NCBI GenBank assembly: GCA_021774195.1 | Contig: JAJFJJ010000059.1 | Location: 1 to 56,226 of the forward strand | Reading direction: 5' to 3' | DNA: 56,226 nt | Source of the DNA: Nitrosomonas sp. | GTDB lineage: Bacteria; Pseudomonadota; Gammaproteobacteria; Burkholderiales; Nitrosomonadaceae | Shown here: in pieces, positions 9,131 through 17,281 of the stretch | How the letters are laid out: each line of letters starts with the position of its first letter | How positions within the stretch are numbered: the stretch's first letter is position 1 | Notes under the pieces: model-generated | Seen by the model: only the letters and a program-made list of their open reading frames with translations | The model's database searches: none | What the model was told of the DNA's origin: nothing | Translations under genes and position numbers: made by a program

Positions 9131-10387
9131 ATGCGTATTTTTCCTTTATTCATTTCAAGTATTATTATCGTCGCTTTATGTGCTTTGATAATGTTGCTTT
9201 CTCTGGTTATTGAAACCGAACCGCATATTGTACGTTCGGCAAACCTGACGCCTGAGCACATTGAACGAGCAAAGAAAATGATTGATGCACATCGGCAGCA
9301 AGCTAGCTTACGTTTGTTGTCAAGATTAAATTTTCTGCCTAGCGATATTGATATTGCAATAAATTATCTGACTAATTTTCTTGGTAAAGGAAATGCACAA
9401 ACAGTCTTCAGTGAGCATCAAGTACAAATTTACTTAACTTTCCCTATTCCTGTTAACTTCATAAGTGGTTACCTCAATTTAGCTGTAACGATGGTGCAAA
9501 CTAAAGATTTACCGAGGATTCAATCCGTTCGTATTGGAAAATTATCTTTGCCTGATTCAATAGCTAATTATTTGCTGTCTAATGAATTTATGTGGTCAAG
9601 AATAAACCCTGAGTATCGCAAAGGTTTAGATACGATAAAATTTGTTTATATTTCCGAGCATCAGGTTAGCGTGCTATATCGCTGGAATAAAAGCGCCCCT
9701 AAACTAAAGGGGGGTATTTTAGCATTGGATGAACACGAGCTAACGCAATTGCTTCGTTATCAAACACTATTAGCCAATATTAAGCACCAAAATCACGGCA
9801 AAGCAATCTCGTTAACTTCGCTATTGCAACCATTAATGCAACTGGCCGCAGAGCAGTCTATTAATGGTGGCGCGCAATCTGAAAACAGAGCAATGTTGTT
9901 GGTTGCAGCATTGCATGTATCAAATATTCCAATCAAGGTATTGATACCGGCGGCTGAAACGTGGCCCCGGCCAGAAAGTCAGCTGATTACACTCAATGCA
10001 CGCAATGATTTTGCAAAGCATTTTATGGTGTCTGCAGTTATTTCAGCCTATGCTGATACTAACTTAGCAAATGCTATCGGCCTATATAAAGAAATTGAAG
10101 ATGCTCGTTCAGGGAGTGGCTTCTCATTCGATGATATTATCGCTGATCGTGCTGGCACGACGTTTGGGGCACGCGCAGTTGCGAGTGAAACACATGCGCT
10201 TAAACTTCAAAAACTTTTAGCGGCAGGGATGGAAGATATGGACTTAATGCCTTTTTGGTCTGATTTGCCTGAATCAATGCCCGAATCAGAATTCAAACAG
10301 CGCTTTGGGAGCATTGACTCAGCAGCGTATCAACGGATCATTGCAGAAATTGAGCGGCGAGTTTTAAGCTTGCCATTTGCCAACTAA
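9131..10387 (+). CDS. Membrane-anchored protein of unknown function
   Basis: 418 residues. One N-terminal hydrophobic segment (about 4-27) without a clear cleavage site suggests an inner-membrane anchor with a large periplasmic domain. I recognise no catalytic motif. The C-terminal stretch SFDDIIADRAGTTFG looks like a conserved motif of proteins of unknown function, but I cannot name the family. It is divergent from minCDE and convergent with the TPR lipoprotein gene (15-base gap). No good ribosome binding site is visible before the ATG. The length and lack of low-complexity sequence argue that it is a real gene. Confidence 0.75.
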   Translation: MRIFPLFISSIIIVALCALIMLLSLVIETEPHIVRSANLTPEHIERAKKMIDAHRQQASLRLLSRLNFLPSDIDIAINYLTNFLGKGNAQTVFSEHQVQIYLTFPIPVNFISGYLNLAVTMVQTKDLPRIQSVRIGKLSLPDSIANYLLSNEFMWSRINPEYRKGLDTIKFVYISEHQVSVLYRWNKSAPKLKGGILALDEHELTQLLRYQTLLANIKHQNHGKAISLTSLLQPLMQLAAEQSINGGAQSENRAMLLVAALHVSNIPIKVLIPAAETWPRPESQLITLNARNDFAKHFMVSAVISAYADTNLANAIGLYKEIEDARSGSGFSFDDIIADRAGTTFGARAVASETHALKLQKLLAAGMEDMDLMPFWSDLPESMPESEFKQRFGSIDSAAYQRIIAEIERRVLSLPFAN

Positions 10388-10402
10388 AGGGCCCTCTAAA
10401 AC

Positions 10403-12127
10403 TTATTCATTCATCAAACGTTTCATCGTCTCAAGTAAAATTGTGTTACCCGGGTTTTCTTCCAAAGCTGATTGCCAAATACGTTTGGCGTCTTCTTGAG
10501 CACCTTGAATCCATAATACCTCGCCTAGATGAGCTGCAATTTCTGCGTCAGGTTTTGAGGCAAATGCAAGATTCAGATAATTTAAACCATCTACGAGGTT
10601 ACCCATACGATAATATACCCAGCCTAGGCTATCCATAATGTACGGATCATCTGGTGATAGCTCTACAGCGTGCTTAATTAATTTTAACGCCTCAGGTAAT
10701 TGGTCGCCACGTTCAGCCAAACTGTAACCCAGTGCATTGTATGCATGTGCGTTATTCGGCCGGATCTCAATAAGTTTACGTAAATCTTTTTCAGTAATAT
10801 CAAATTTACCGAGTTTATCTGCTGCCAGGGCGCGATCATATAACAGCTCTGGAAAATCTGGTAACTGACTCAGACCAGCATCCAGAATATCAAATACTTC
10901 TTGATGTCGACCAGAACGCCGAATAATTTGTGCTTCAGCCAGAATAAGATGGGCGGTTTGTTGGTCATTTGCTGCGGGTAGGCTTTTTAAATACGAGCGT
11001 GCTTTATCTAGATCACCTTCTAGTGCCAGTAAATCCGCATAACGAATTTGTGCTGGAATATATTGTTCGCCACTTGTCACCAAAAGATAGGTGGCCATTG
11101 CCTTGTCGGTTTGTTTTGTTTCCTCATAAATTTGCGCCAATTGAAAATTAACAGCATTTGTATCTTTATAATCGAGTTCAAGCGCTCTTTTAAGACTGAT
11201 TTCAGTTAAATTAAAATCACGCAATTCAGTAGATAAGATACCAACAGCTAACATGATATCTGCGTTATCAAGATTTCTTTCTTGCAAAATTTTTAATTGC
11301 TGCCCTGCTAAATCATTGTGACCCTGTGCAATTAATAATCGACTATAGGCAATACGTACTTCATTTGCGGCAGGGTATTTTTTGAGGTATGTTTCAAAGA
11401 ATTTTGTCGCGTCATCAACGGACTCTCGCTGCAATATACGACCTTTCTGAATGGCCGCGATTTCCCAATCAGGGCGCAGCGTAAATGCTTGATGCATTTC
11501 ATCATAAGCCAGGTTATATTGCGAAGCAAACCATGCCGCTTGAGAAATTGCGAAATGGGCTTCTGGTAGTTTTTTGTAAGGCTGCGCTAAATGTTGAATC
11601 AGTTGTAGCGTTTGAACTTTGTTTTGATTATGCGCTAACAACTGATTTAGTTGTAAAAAAACTTGACCAACGTTCTCTTTTTCTGTTGCTAACAACTTTT
11701 CCAGATGCGGGCGCGCTTTATCTAATTTTCCGAGATTAACTAGCAGGGCAGCGAGTGTTTGACGTGCATCGCTAGACTCAGGCTCTAATTCTACCCACAA
11801 GGTTGTCGCTTGCTCAGCAACAAATGGATGACGTGCATGTAAGGCAATTTCACTTGCGCGTTTGGCAATTCGTGGATCACGTGTGGTTTTGGCCAGTTTT
11901 AGATAGCGGCCGACAGCAATATCGAGTTGCCCGCGCTGTAAAGCAGTTTCTCCAAGTAAAAAATCAAACAAAATAGGCGCGGTTAATTCTTGTTTTGGTA
12001 AGTTCGCGTGTTTAGTCTCAATTTGCTCGGTGGATTCTTCTGTTTTTTCTATTCCATCTTTAGTTGGAATTTGTGCGCAGGCAACTAATCCGAATGATAA
12101 TAATAGGCTAAGAATTTTAAAGTTCAT
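10403..12127 (-). CDS. TPR-repeat lipoprotein
   Basis: 574 residues. The signal peptide ends in lipobox LVAC (Cys17), so it is a lipoprotein, probably of the outer membrane. The rest is a helical solenoid of tetratricopeptide repeats; clear units include NAHAYNALGYSLAERGDQ and PYIMDSLGWVYYRMGNL near 460-510. In related betaproteobacteria a protein of this kind often stands just upstream of lolB; here the two are parted by minCDE and the unknown gene. It probably acts as a scaffold in envelope or secretion complexes; this is inference. Confidence 0.88.
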   Translation of the reverse strand: MNFKILSLLLSFGLVACAQIPTKDGIEKTEESTEQIETKHANLPKQELTAPILFDFLLGETALQRGQLDIAVGRYLKLAKTTRDPRIAKRASEIALHARHPFVAEQATTLWVELEPESSDARQTLAALLVNLGKLDKARPHLEKLLATEKENVGQVFLQLNQLLAHNQNKVQTLQLIQHLAQPYKKLPEAHFAISQAAWFASQYNLAYDEMHQAFTLRPDWEIAAIQKGRILQRESVDDATKFFETYLKKYPAANEVRIAYSRLLIAQGHNDLAGQQLKILQERNLDNADIMLAVGILSTELRDFNLTEISLKRALELDYKDTNAVNFQLAQIYEETKQTDKAMATYLLVTSGEQYIPAQIRYADLLALEGDLDKARSYLKSLPAANDQQTAHLILAEAQIIRRSGRHQEVFDILDAGLSQLPDFPELLYDRALAADKLGKFDITEKDLRKLIEIRPNNAHAYNALGYSLAERGDQLPEALKLIKHAVELSPDDPYIMDSLGWVYYRMGNLVDGLNYLNLAFASKPDAEIAAHLGEVLWIQGAQEDAKRIWQSALEENPGNTILLETMKRLMNE

Positions 12128-12756
12128 GAAAAATCCAAATGTTGTTATCCAGCTAAAAAATAATGATTCTTATTTGTGTTATTTTCGTGGTTACTATAAA
12201 TAAAGGGAACATACTCATCAAATTTATGTCGGTTAAACTAACTCAATGATCAATATATTCCATATTGGTTATTTGTAACAAATTTTGATTCTGTTCTGAT
12301 ATCTTCGGAATTATACTTAAAAGAAATAAAATCTTTATTGTGATTAAACTATCAGAACGATATTATTTCATGAAAGTTCATTTAAAGGTGCTTCTAAAAA
12401 TTTGGATTTCTAAACAGACAAGGCGGGAACAAAAAATATTGACGCAGCATATAACTGATATGTAAGGAGATATTTTTTGTGAGTAACGCAGTATTGTGCC
12501 GAAACGGGGTAAGCAGGCAATTCGCTTTGCGGATGCTCGCAAATATGGATTTTTAGAGGTGCCCTTAAACATAAACACTATGCAGCAGACAGAATAAAAA
12601 CTAATTCCCTGAATTGGATGTTTTTTGGTATGAAGGCTATGTGTTGTCGTGATTCAATAAATAACACTGCACTGTCTCATTCACTCCATTGAGTGAAACA
12701 ATTGATTAATATTATCACTCACTATAAGGTTAACGTGTTTTTGCACAAATTGTTTT
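12128..12756. other. 629-bp gene-free region between the TPR lipoprotein and DUF1841 genes
   Basis: AT-rich spacer between divergent genes. 12128-12380 should hold the promoter of the TPR lipoprotein gene, but I see no box I would defend. 12381-12569 is a small terminal-repeat element, listed separately. 12570-12756 precedes the DUF1841 gene and shows no coding signal. Confidence 0.6.
12381..12569. mobile_element. MITE-like element with 21-bp terminal inverted repeats
   Basis: The ends 12381-12401 and 12549-12569 match in inverted orientation at 17 of 21 positions; the shared part is TCTAAAAAT with GGCACC/GGTGC outside it. Inside, ACAAAAAATAT and ATATTTTTTGT form a second inverted pair. The 66-codon minus-strand reading frame across it resembles no protein I know. 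I take it as a non-autonomous element or IS-end fusion of about 189 bp. Confidence 0.6.
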
Positions 12757-13188
12757 ATGTTTAATCCATCCAGAGAACAGGCACGCCAATTTTTTTTTGA
12801 TACTTGGTTAAAATATCGTCAGCGGGAAATTCTTTCTAGTTTGGAGAATATAGCGCTTGAAGTAATCTTATTGCACCCTGAATATCATAGTATGCTCGAT
12901 GACGTGGAGCATTATCGTGAAAAAGACTATTTGCCTGAAATGGGGGACACCAACCCATTTCTACATATGAGTATGCATATTGCGATCAAAGAGCAACTTT
13001 CCATTGATCAACCCATTGGAATTTGTGAACGATTTAAGCGTCTACAGCTTATAGCAGGAGATGATCATGAAGCTGCACATCAGGTAATGGAGTGTTTAGC
13101 AGAAATGATTTGGCAAGCACAACGAAATCAGTCTGGGCCAGATGCCGCAATTTATTTTGAGTGTCTTGATAGGCGGTTGATTACATAG
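12757..13188 (+). CDS. DUF1841 family protein
   Basis: A 143-residue soluble protein beginning MFNPSREQARQFFFDTW, the conserved opening of DUF1841 (PF08897), with HPEYH, ETNPFLHMSMHIAIKEQ-like (here DTNPFLHMSMHIAIKEQ) and HQVMECLAEMIWQAQR motifs. The function is unknown; it is widespread in beta- and gammaproteobacteria. Cytochrome c genes lie convergently downstream, an arrangement I recall for this family in betaproteobacteria. A strong bidirectional terminator follows. Confidence 0.9.
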   Translation: MFNPSREQARQFFFDTWLKYRQREILSSLENIALEVILLHPEYHSMLDDVEHYREKDYLPEMGDTNPFLHMSMHIAIKEQLSIDQPIGICERFKRLQLIAGDDHEAAHQVMECLAEMIWQAQRNQSGPDAAIYFECLDRRLIT

Positions 13189-13195
13189 CGTTAAT

Positions 13196-13238
13196 AGAAA
13201 ATCGGGATATAACGATAAATGTTATATCCCGATTTTCT
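13196..13238. terminator. Bidirectional Rho-independent terminator
   Basis: Perfect 18-bp arms (13196-13213 and 13221-13238) enclose a 7-base loop GATAAAT. On the plus strand it is followed by ATTTTTAAAT and lies 8 bases past the DUF1841 stop. On the minus strand it is preceded by the cytochrome c stop at 13297 and followed by an A/T-rich stretch, so it may serve both genes. Confidence 0.88.
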
Positions 13239-13296
13239 ATTTTTAAATCATCAAGCTGTATTTGATTGATGATACGACCAACCGTTCAAACAGTTC

Positions 13297-13626
13297 TTAC
13301 TTATTTGAGTTCAACGATCCTGATTGGCTTGAATAATAAAAAGCCAGATTCTCAATATCTTCTGTAGTTAATGCAGCCGCCATACCTGCCATAACAGGGT
13401 CGGTACGATGTCCTGACTTATAATCTTTCAGTGTTTTTTCGATGTAGGTTCTGTATTGACCGCCTATTTTAGGAAAGTTTGGCGCAGCGCTGTTACCATC
13501 TACACCGTGACATGATGCACAAGCTTCTGCTGCTTTACTCTTTCCAGCGTCAATATCAGCTGCCATTACTTGCCCGGAAATTAACAGGGCTGCACCGCTC
13601 AACGCGGCAATAACAAATTTCTTCAT
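13297..13626 (-). CDS. Periplasmic monohaem cytochrome c (class I)
   Basis: 109 residues. A Sec signal peptide ends VMAAD (cleaved near residue 22); the haem motif CASCH is at about residues 36-40 and a likely axial Met lies in DPVMAGMA. FPKIGGQYRTYIEKTL resembles a half of dihaem cytochrome c4. A soluble electron carrier in the periplasm is the likely role. It is 27 bases downstream of a second, similar cytochrome gene and probably co-transcribed with it. Confidence 0.9.
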   Translation of the reverse strand: MKKFVIAALSGAALLISGQVMAADIDAGKSKAAEACASCHGVDGNSAAPNFPKIGGQYRTYIEKTLKDYKSGHRTDPVMAGMAAALTTEDIENLAFYYSSQSGSLNSNK

Positions 13627-13653
13627 AATTCATTCCTTGCTCAAATGATTTAA

Positions 13654-13980
13654 TTAATTTCCAGCGTAGTAAGCAGCAAAATCTTTTATATCCTGCTCTG
13701 TTAAAGTTTGAGCTAACGCATCCATGGTTGGATGGCTGCGTGTGCCGTCTTTGTAGCCTTGAATCGCCTTGACTAAATATTCTTCGTGTTGTCCACCAAT
13801 TTTAGGCACATGGTAGACTACGGGAAATGCGGTTTTGTAACCACCAGCTATTCCGTGGCAGCCTTCGCACATTGATGTCTTCTCTTTTCCGGCAGCAGCA
13901 TCACCAGCATGAGCCACGCCTGAAAAAACAAACAGCATGCTCGAGGCGAGTAATAAATTCATAATTGTTTTTTGTTTCAT
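13654..13980 (-). CDS. Periplasmic monohaem cytochrome c (class I)
   Basis: 108 residues with a signal peptide ending VAHAG, haem motif CEGCH and axial Met candidate in HPTMDALA. VPKIGGQHEEYLVKAIQGYKDG again matches one half of cytochrome c4, whose N-terminal half carries a similar insertion before PKIGGQ. A strong AAGGAGGG ribosome binding site precedes the ATG. First gene of a two-cytochrome unit; together the pair mimics a split c4. Confidence 0.9.
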   Translation of the reverse strand: MKQKTIMNLLLASSMLFVFSGVAHAGDAAAGKEKTSMCEGCHGIAGGYKTAFPVVYHVPKIGGQHEEYLVKAIQGYKDGTRSHPTMDALAQTLTEQDIKDFAAYYAGN

Positions 13981-14006
13981 GTAACCCTCCTTCTCTCAAA
14001 AGTTGA

Positions 14007-14035
14007 ACTTTAAACGATGCGCCTTATTTGGTCAA
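14007..14035 (-). promoter_or_regulatory. Possible promoter of the cytochrome c pair
   Basis: The minus strand shows TTGACC (14030-14035) and TAAAGT (14007-14012) with a 17-base spacer, ending about 27 bases before the first cytochrome ATG. The -35 is good and the -10 weak. Confidence 0.4.
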
Positions 14036-14086
14036 TGAATTGTGAGTATGTCCATGTTGTGTATAGGGAAATTGTAGTTGCAAGTT

Positions 14087-16012
14087 CTACCTATTTACAG
14101 CATTCTTTGACTCTAATTCTTCCCATTTCGTAAGGCAGTCTATTAATTCCTTTTCAATCTCAGTTAAGCGTAATTGCAAAGCCTTTGCTTCGTCTGGTTT
14201 GTTACTGTAGATCACCGGATCATTCAAAAGCAAACCGATGTTGGCCTGTTCCTGTTCCAGAGTATCTATTTTTGCAGGTAACGCTTCAAGTTCACGAGCT
14301 TCCATATAACTGAGTTTTTTGGCTCGAGTTGATGGTTTGTTCGATTTTGTTTTCGGGGTTAATGAAGCGTTAGATCGTTGAGTGTCTTGTCTGTTAACTG
14401 AACTTTCTTGTGTTTTTTTTGTCCGTACCCAATCTTCATAACCACCTATAAACTCTCTAAGTATACCACTACCTTCAAATGCAATGACCTGTGTTACAAC
14501 ATTATCGAGAAATTCCCGGTCATGACTGACTAGAAAAAGGGTACCGGCATAGTTTTGCAGCAATGTTTCTAGCAACTCAAGTGTTTCAATATCTAAGTCA
14601 TTGGTGGGTTCGTCAAGTACCAGCACATTGGCCGGACGGGTGAACAAACGTGCTAACAGCAAACGATTACGCTCACCACCAGATAATGATTTAACTGGCG
14701 AACGGGCACGTTGCGGTGGAAATAAAAAATCTTCTAAGTAACTAATAACATGTTTACGTTTACCATTAATTTCTACAAATTCAGAGCCTTGACTAATGGT
14801 GTCAGTCAGCGTCATTTCTTCATCAAGTTGCTCACGCATTTGGTCGAAGTAAGCAACTGATAATTTGGTGCCCTGTTGAATGGTGCCACTATCCGGTTCT
14901 AATTCGCCCAGAATGATTTTTAATAAAGTAGATTTTCCGACCCCATTGGGTCCCAATAAACCGACTTTGTCGCCACGCAATATACGGCAGGAAAAATCTT
15001 TGATGATAATATTTTCGCCGTAACTTTTGTTGACGTGTTCCAATTCTGCAACTAACTTGCCGGAGCGTTCCCCCGAATCAACATTAATATTTGCTTTTCC
15101 GGCTCGTTCGCGTCGTGCTGCACGTTCTAAGCGTAACGCCTCCAATTGACGTACTCTGCCTTCATTACGCGTGCGTCGTGCTTGAATTCCTTTGCGTATC
15201 CAAACCTCTTCTTGAGCCAGAACTTTGTCAAATTTTTGATTATGTACGGCCTCAATCTCCAGCATTTCTGCTTTTTTGCGCTGATAATCGGTAAATTTTC
15301 CTGAGAAAGACTCCAGGTTGCCACGATCTAATTCAATAATCCGAGTGGCCACATTATCTAAAAAACGTCGATCATGGGTAATCAACAAAACGCTACCGTT
15401 AAAATCTTTGAGTAATTCTTCTAGCCACTCAATGGAAGAGAAATCTAGATGGTTAGTTGGTTCGTCCAGTAATAAAACATCTGGCGAAATCACCAAAGCA
15501 CGGGCTAATGCGACGCGTTTTTTTAAACCACCGGAAAGGTGCTCAATCAACGTGTCAGCAGGCAAATTTAATTTGTCAATGACGGTTTCTATTTTTGCCT
15601 GGATACTCCAGCCATCCTGAGTTTCTAGTTCGCTCTGTAGATCTTGCAAACGTGTCAGTAACACCTCAGTGTCCTCGCTTCCTTCGCTTAAAGCATGTGA
15701 GGTAGCGTGATAGTCGATTAAGACTTGACTAATATTGCCTAACCCATTAGAAACTTCTTGGTAAACCGTATTTTTCGGGTCTAACAGAGGCTCCTGTGAG
15801 ACATAAGCCAACTTTAAATTTGGTGCCCACCAAAGCTTGCCGTCATCCAGTTTAATTTCCCCTGAGAGCGCACGTAATAAACTGGATTTTCCACCACCAT
15901 TTCGGCCAATCAGGCCAATACGCTCCCCAGGATCAAGCTGTAAGTTAACTTGGTTGAGTAAAGCATGATGACCAAATGCCAGGCAAGCTTTTTCTAGTGT
16001 GATAAGTGGCAT
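14087..16012 (-). CDS. uup: ABC-F ATP-binding protein Uup
   Basis: 641 residues with two ABC domains and no membrane segment. Walker A motifs are GRNGGGKSS and GPNGVGKST; signature motifs are LSGGLKKRVALARAL and LSGGERNRLLLARLF; Walker B is VLLLDEPTNHLDF and VLVLDEPTNDLDI. The C-terminal coiled coil (about 560-641) and the shape of the linker point to Uup rather than YheS. ABC-F proteins act on ribosomes, and Uup also affects precise transposon excision and branched DNA. Confidence 0.92.
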   Translation of the reverse strand: MPLITLEKACLAFGHHALLNQVNLQLDPGERIGLIGRNGGGKSSLLRALSGEIKLDDGKLWWAPNLKLAYVSQEPLLDPKNTVYQEVSNGLGNISQVLIDYHATSHALSEGSEDTEVLLTRLQDLQSELETQDGWSIQAKIETVIDKLNLPADTLIEHLSGGLKKRVALARALVISPDVLLLDEPTNHLDFSSIEWLEELLKDFNGSVLLITHDRRFLDNVATRIIELDRGNLESFSGKFTDYQRKKAEMLEIEAVHNQKFDKVLAQEEVWIRKGIQARRTRNEGRVRQLEALRLERAARRERAGKANINVDSGERSGKLVAELEHVNKSYGENIIIKDFSCRILRGDKVGLLGPNGVGKSTLLKIILGELEPDSGTIQQGTKLSVAYFDQMREQLDEEMTLTDTISQGSEFVEINGKRKHVISYLEDFLFPPQRARSPVKSLSGGERNRLLLARLFTRPANVLVLDEPTNDLDIETLELLETLLQNYAGTLFLVSHDREFLDNVVTQVIAFEGSGILREFIGGYEDWVRTKKTQESSVNRQDTQRSNASLTPKTKSNKPSTRAKKLSYMEARELEALPAKIDTLEQEQANIGLLLNDPVIYSNKPDEAKALQLRLTEIEKELIDCLTKWEELESKNAVNR

Positions 16013-16633
16013 AGAATCCGTTTATTATGGATGATTAGGTAGAAAGAAATTAACTGTACGTAAACAGAAAGGTCGCAATTTTGTCATGCTTTGTTAGACT
16101 TGGCAAAAACAAACCTATCAAAAAGCGTTATTCTCGACAATTGTTCCAGAAAACTTTATCCCCAAGGACCTATATAGGGAATGTCAGTAAAACTTCTGAC
16201 TTAGCACTTTTGTATAACCTGACCGAAGCGTTCTACTGTCTGGAAAGTAAACAAATCCTCATAAATCTGTATCATTTTCCGGACACAGCTGCTCAGTTAC
16301 TTGCTTGGGATTGAGTCTAATCATTCGCTTTGACACGATGTTCACCTACATCTGGCATTCTGTAGGCTTTGCCGGACCTCACTTCATCAAAACCGGCGAT
16401 CACCCGTTCTTACATAACTATAGACCCCATCGACCCAGATATAAACGTAACGCTTCGCATCGACTCTTTGTTCGATGATCCTTCTCTCTGGCTATTGGCA
16501 TTTATGCAAACACGGTTTGCAATCTATCCTATTTCGGGCATAAAAAGTTATAGGTAACATGTATTTGTCGCGTACGGACATCAAAAGTGCGACGCAACAT
16601 CAAACACTAATTGTTACTAATAGGAGAAACATT
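16013..16633. other. 621-bp region with transposase relic, no intact gene
   Basis: Between uup (minus) and the AhpD-like gene (plus). Two plus-strand reading frames (16081-16314, 16369-16557) look like no protein I know and have no good start signals. A short minus-strand stretch at 16387-16498 resembles an IS256-type transposase. This probably marks the left edge of the accessory stretch that holds the Moco operon. Confidence 0.5.
16387..16498 (-). pseudogene. Fragment of IS256/Mutator-type transposase
   Basis: On the minus strand the frame reads KRYVYIWVDGVYSYVR before a stop at 16387. The pattern YVYxWxDGxYxxVR, with a catalytic Asp, is the hallmark of the IS256 family DDE domain. Only about 30 codons are recognisable; both sides have decayed. 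This is pattern recognition without a database search. Confidence 0.45.
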
Positions 16634-17191
16634 ATGTCACGTATTGAAACGATCAATCATCAAGAAGCTACAGGCGAAACCAAGGAATTGCTGGATGCTG
16701 TGCAACAAAAACTGGGCGTTGTTCCTAATTTCTTACGCGTGTTTGCGCATTCACCCAAAGCATTGGCAGCGTTCTTAGGTTTGTTCGAAAATATCGGTCA
16801 GGGTGTATTGGATCCGAAGATTGGCGAACGTATTGCACTGGCTGTCGGTGAAAAAAATGGTTGCCAATATTGCGTTTCTGCACACACCGCTATTGCACGA
16901 GGCGCTGGACTAAACGAGGATGAAATTGAAAATGCTCGAAATGGCAGTTCAATAGACCCAAAAGCACATGCTGCTGTGACTTTTGCCGCTGCGTTGAATG
17001 AAAAACGCGGTGAAATTACAACGCTGGAATTTGCCCAGGCCAAAGCAGCCGGTTTAAGTGATGCCGAGATTGTTGAGATTATTACGCATGTCGGACTGAA
17101 TTTCATGACCAATGTGCTTGGCAAGTCCACACAAGTAAAAATTGATTTCCCTGAAGTCCACTTACTCAGTAGCACGCAGAAGGCGGCCTAG
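16634..17191 (+). CDS. AhpD-like carboxymuconolactone decarboxylase family protein
   Basis: 185 residues, all helical, with the redox motif GCQYCVSAH (C-x2-C with the following His and a Glu four residues before, as in AhpD). It resembles peroxidase-related CMD proteins with N-terminal GVVPNFLRVFAHSP. The likely role is peroxide reduction with a thiol donor; the true substrate is unknown. The start at 16634 has AGGAG at 16622-16626; the frame is open further upstream but without a better signal. A terminator-like hairpin separates it from the PNPOx-reductase gene. Confidence 0.88.
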   Translation: MSRIETINHQEATGETKELLDAVQQKLGVVPNFLRVFAHSPKALAAFLGLFENIGQGVLDPKIGERIALAVGEKNGCQYCVSAHTAIARGAGLNEDEIENARNGSSIDPKAHAAVTFAAALNEKRGEITTLEFAQAKAAGLSDAEIVEIITHVGLNFMTNVLGKSTQVKIDFPEVHLLSSTQKAA

Positions 17192-17212
17192 AAGCCAGTC
17201 AAGAAATAGTGG

Positions 17213-17242
17213 TTATAGGGTGGTGTGCGCACCATCCTATAA
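17213..17242 (+). terminator. Hairpin terminator after the AhpD-like gene
   Basis: Arms TTATAGGGTGGTG (17213-17225) and CACCATCCTATAA (17230-17242) pair fully with one G-T wobble around a TGCG loop, followed by TTATTTG. The T-run is weak, so it may only attenuate. Confidence 0.6.
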
Positions 17243-17281
17243 TTATTTGAATATAAATATATTGTTTGTGAGGGCAATTCT

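Noticed and set aside
12378..12578. 66-codon minus frame spanning the small element
   Set aside because: It coincides with the element and its terminal repeats; such frames are commonly spurious.
16081..16557. Two plus-strand frames of 77 and 62 codons before the AhpD-like gene
   Set aside because: No ribosome binding site, no protein-like pattern, and one overlaps the minus-strand transposase relic.
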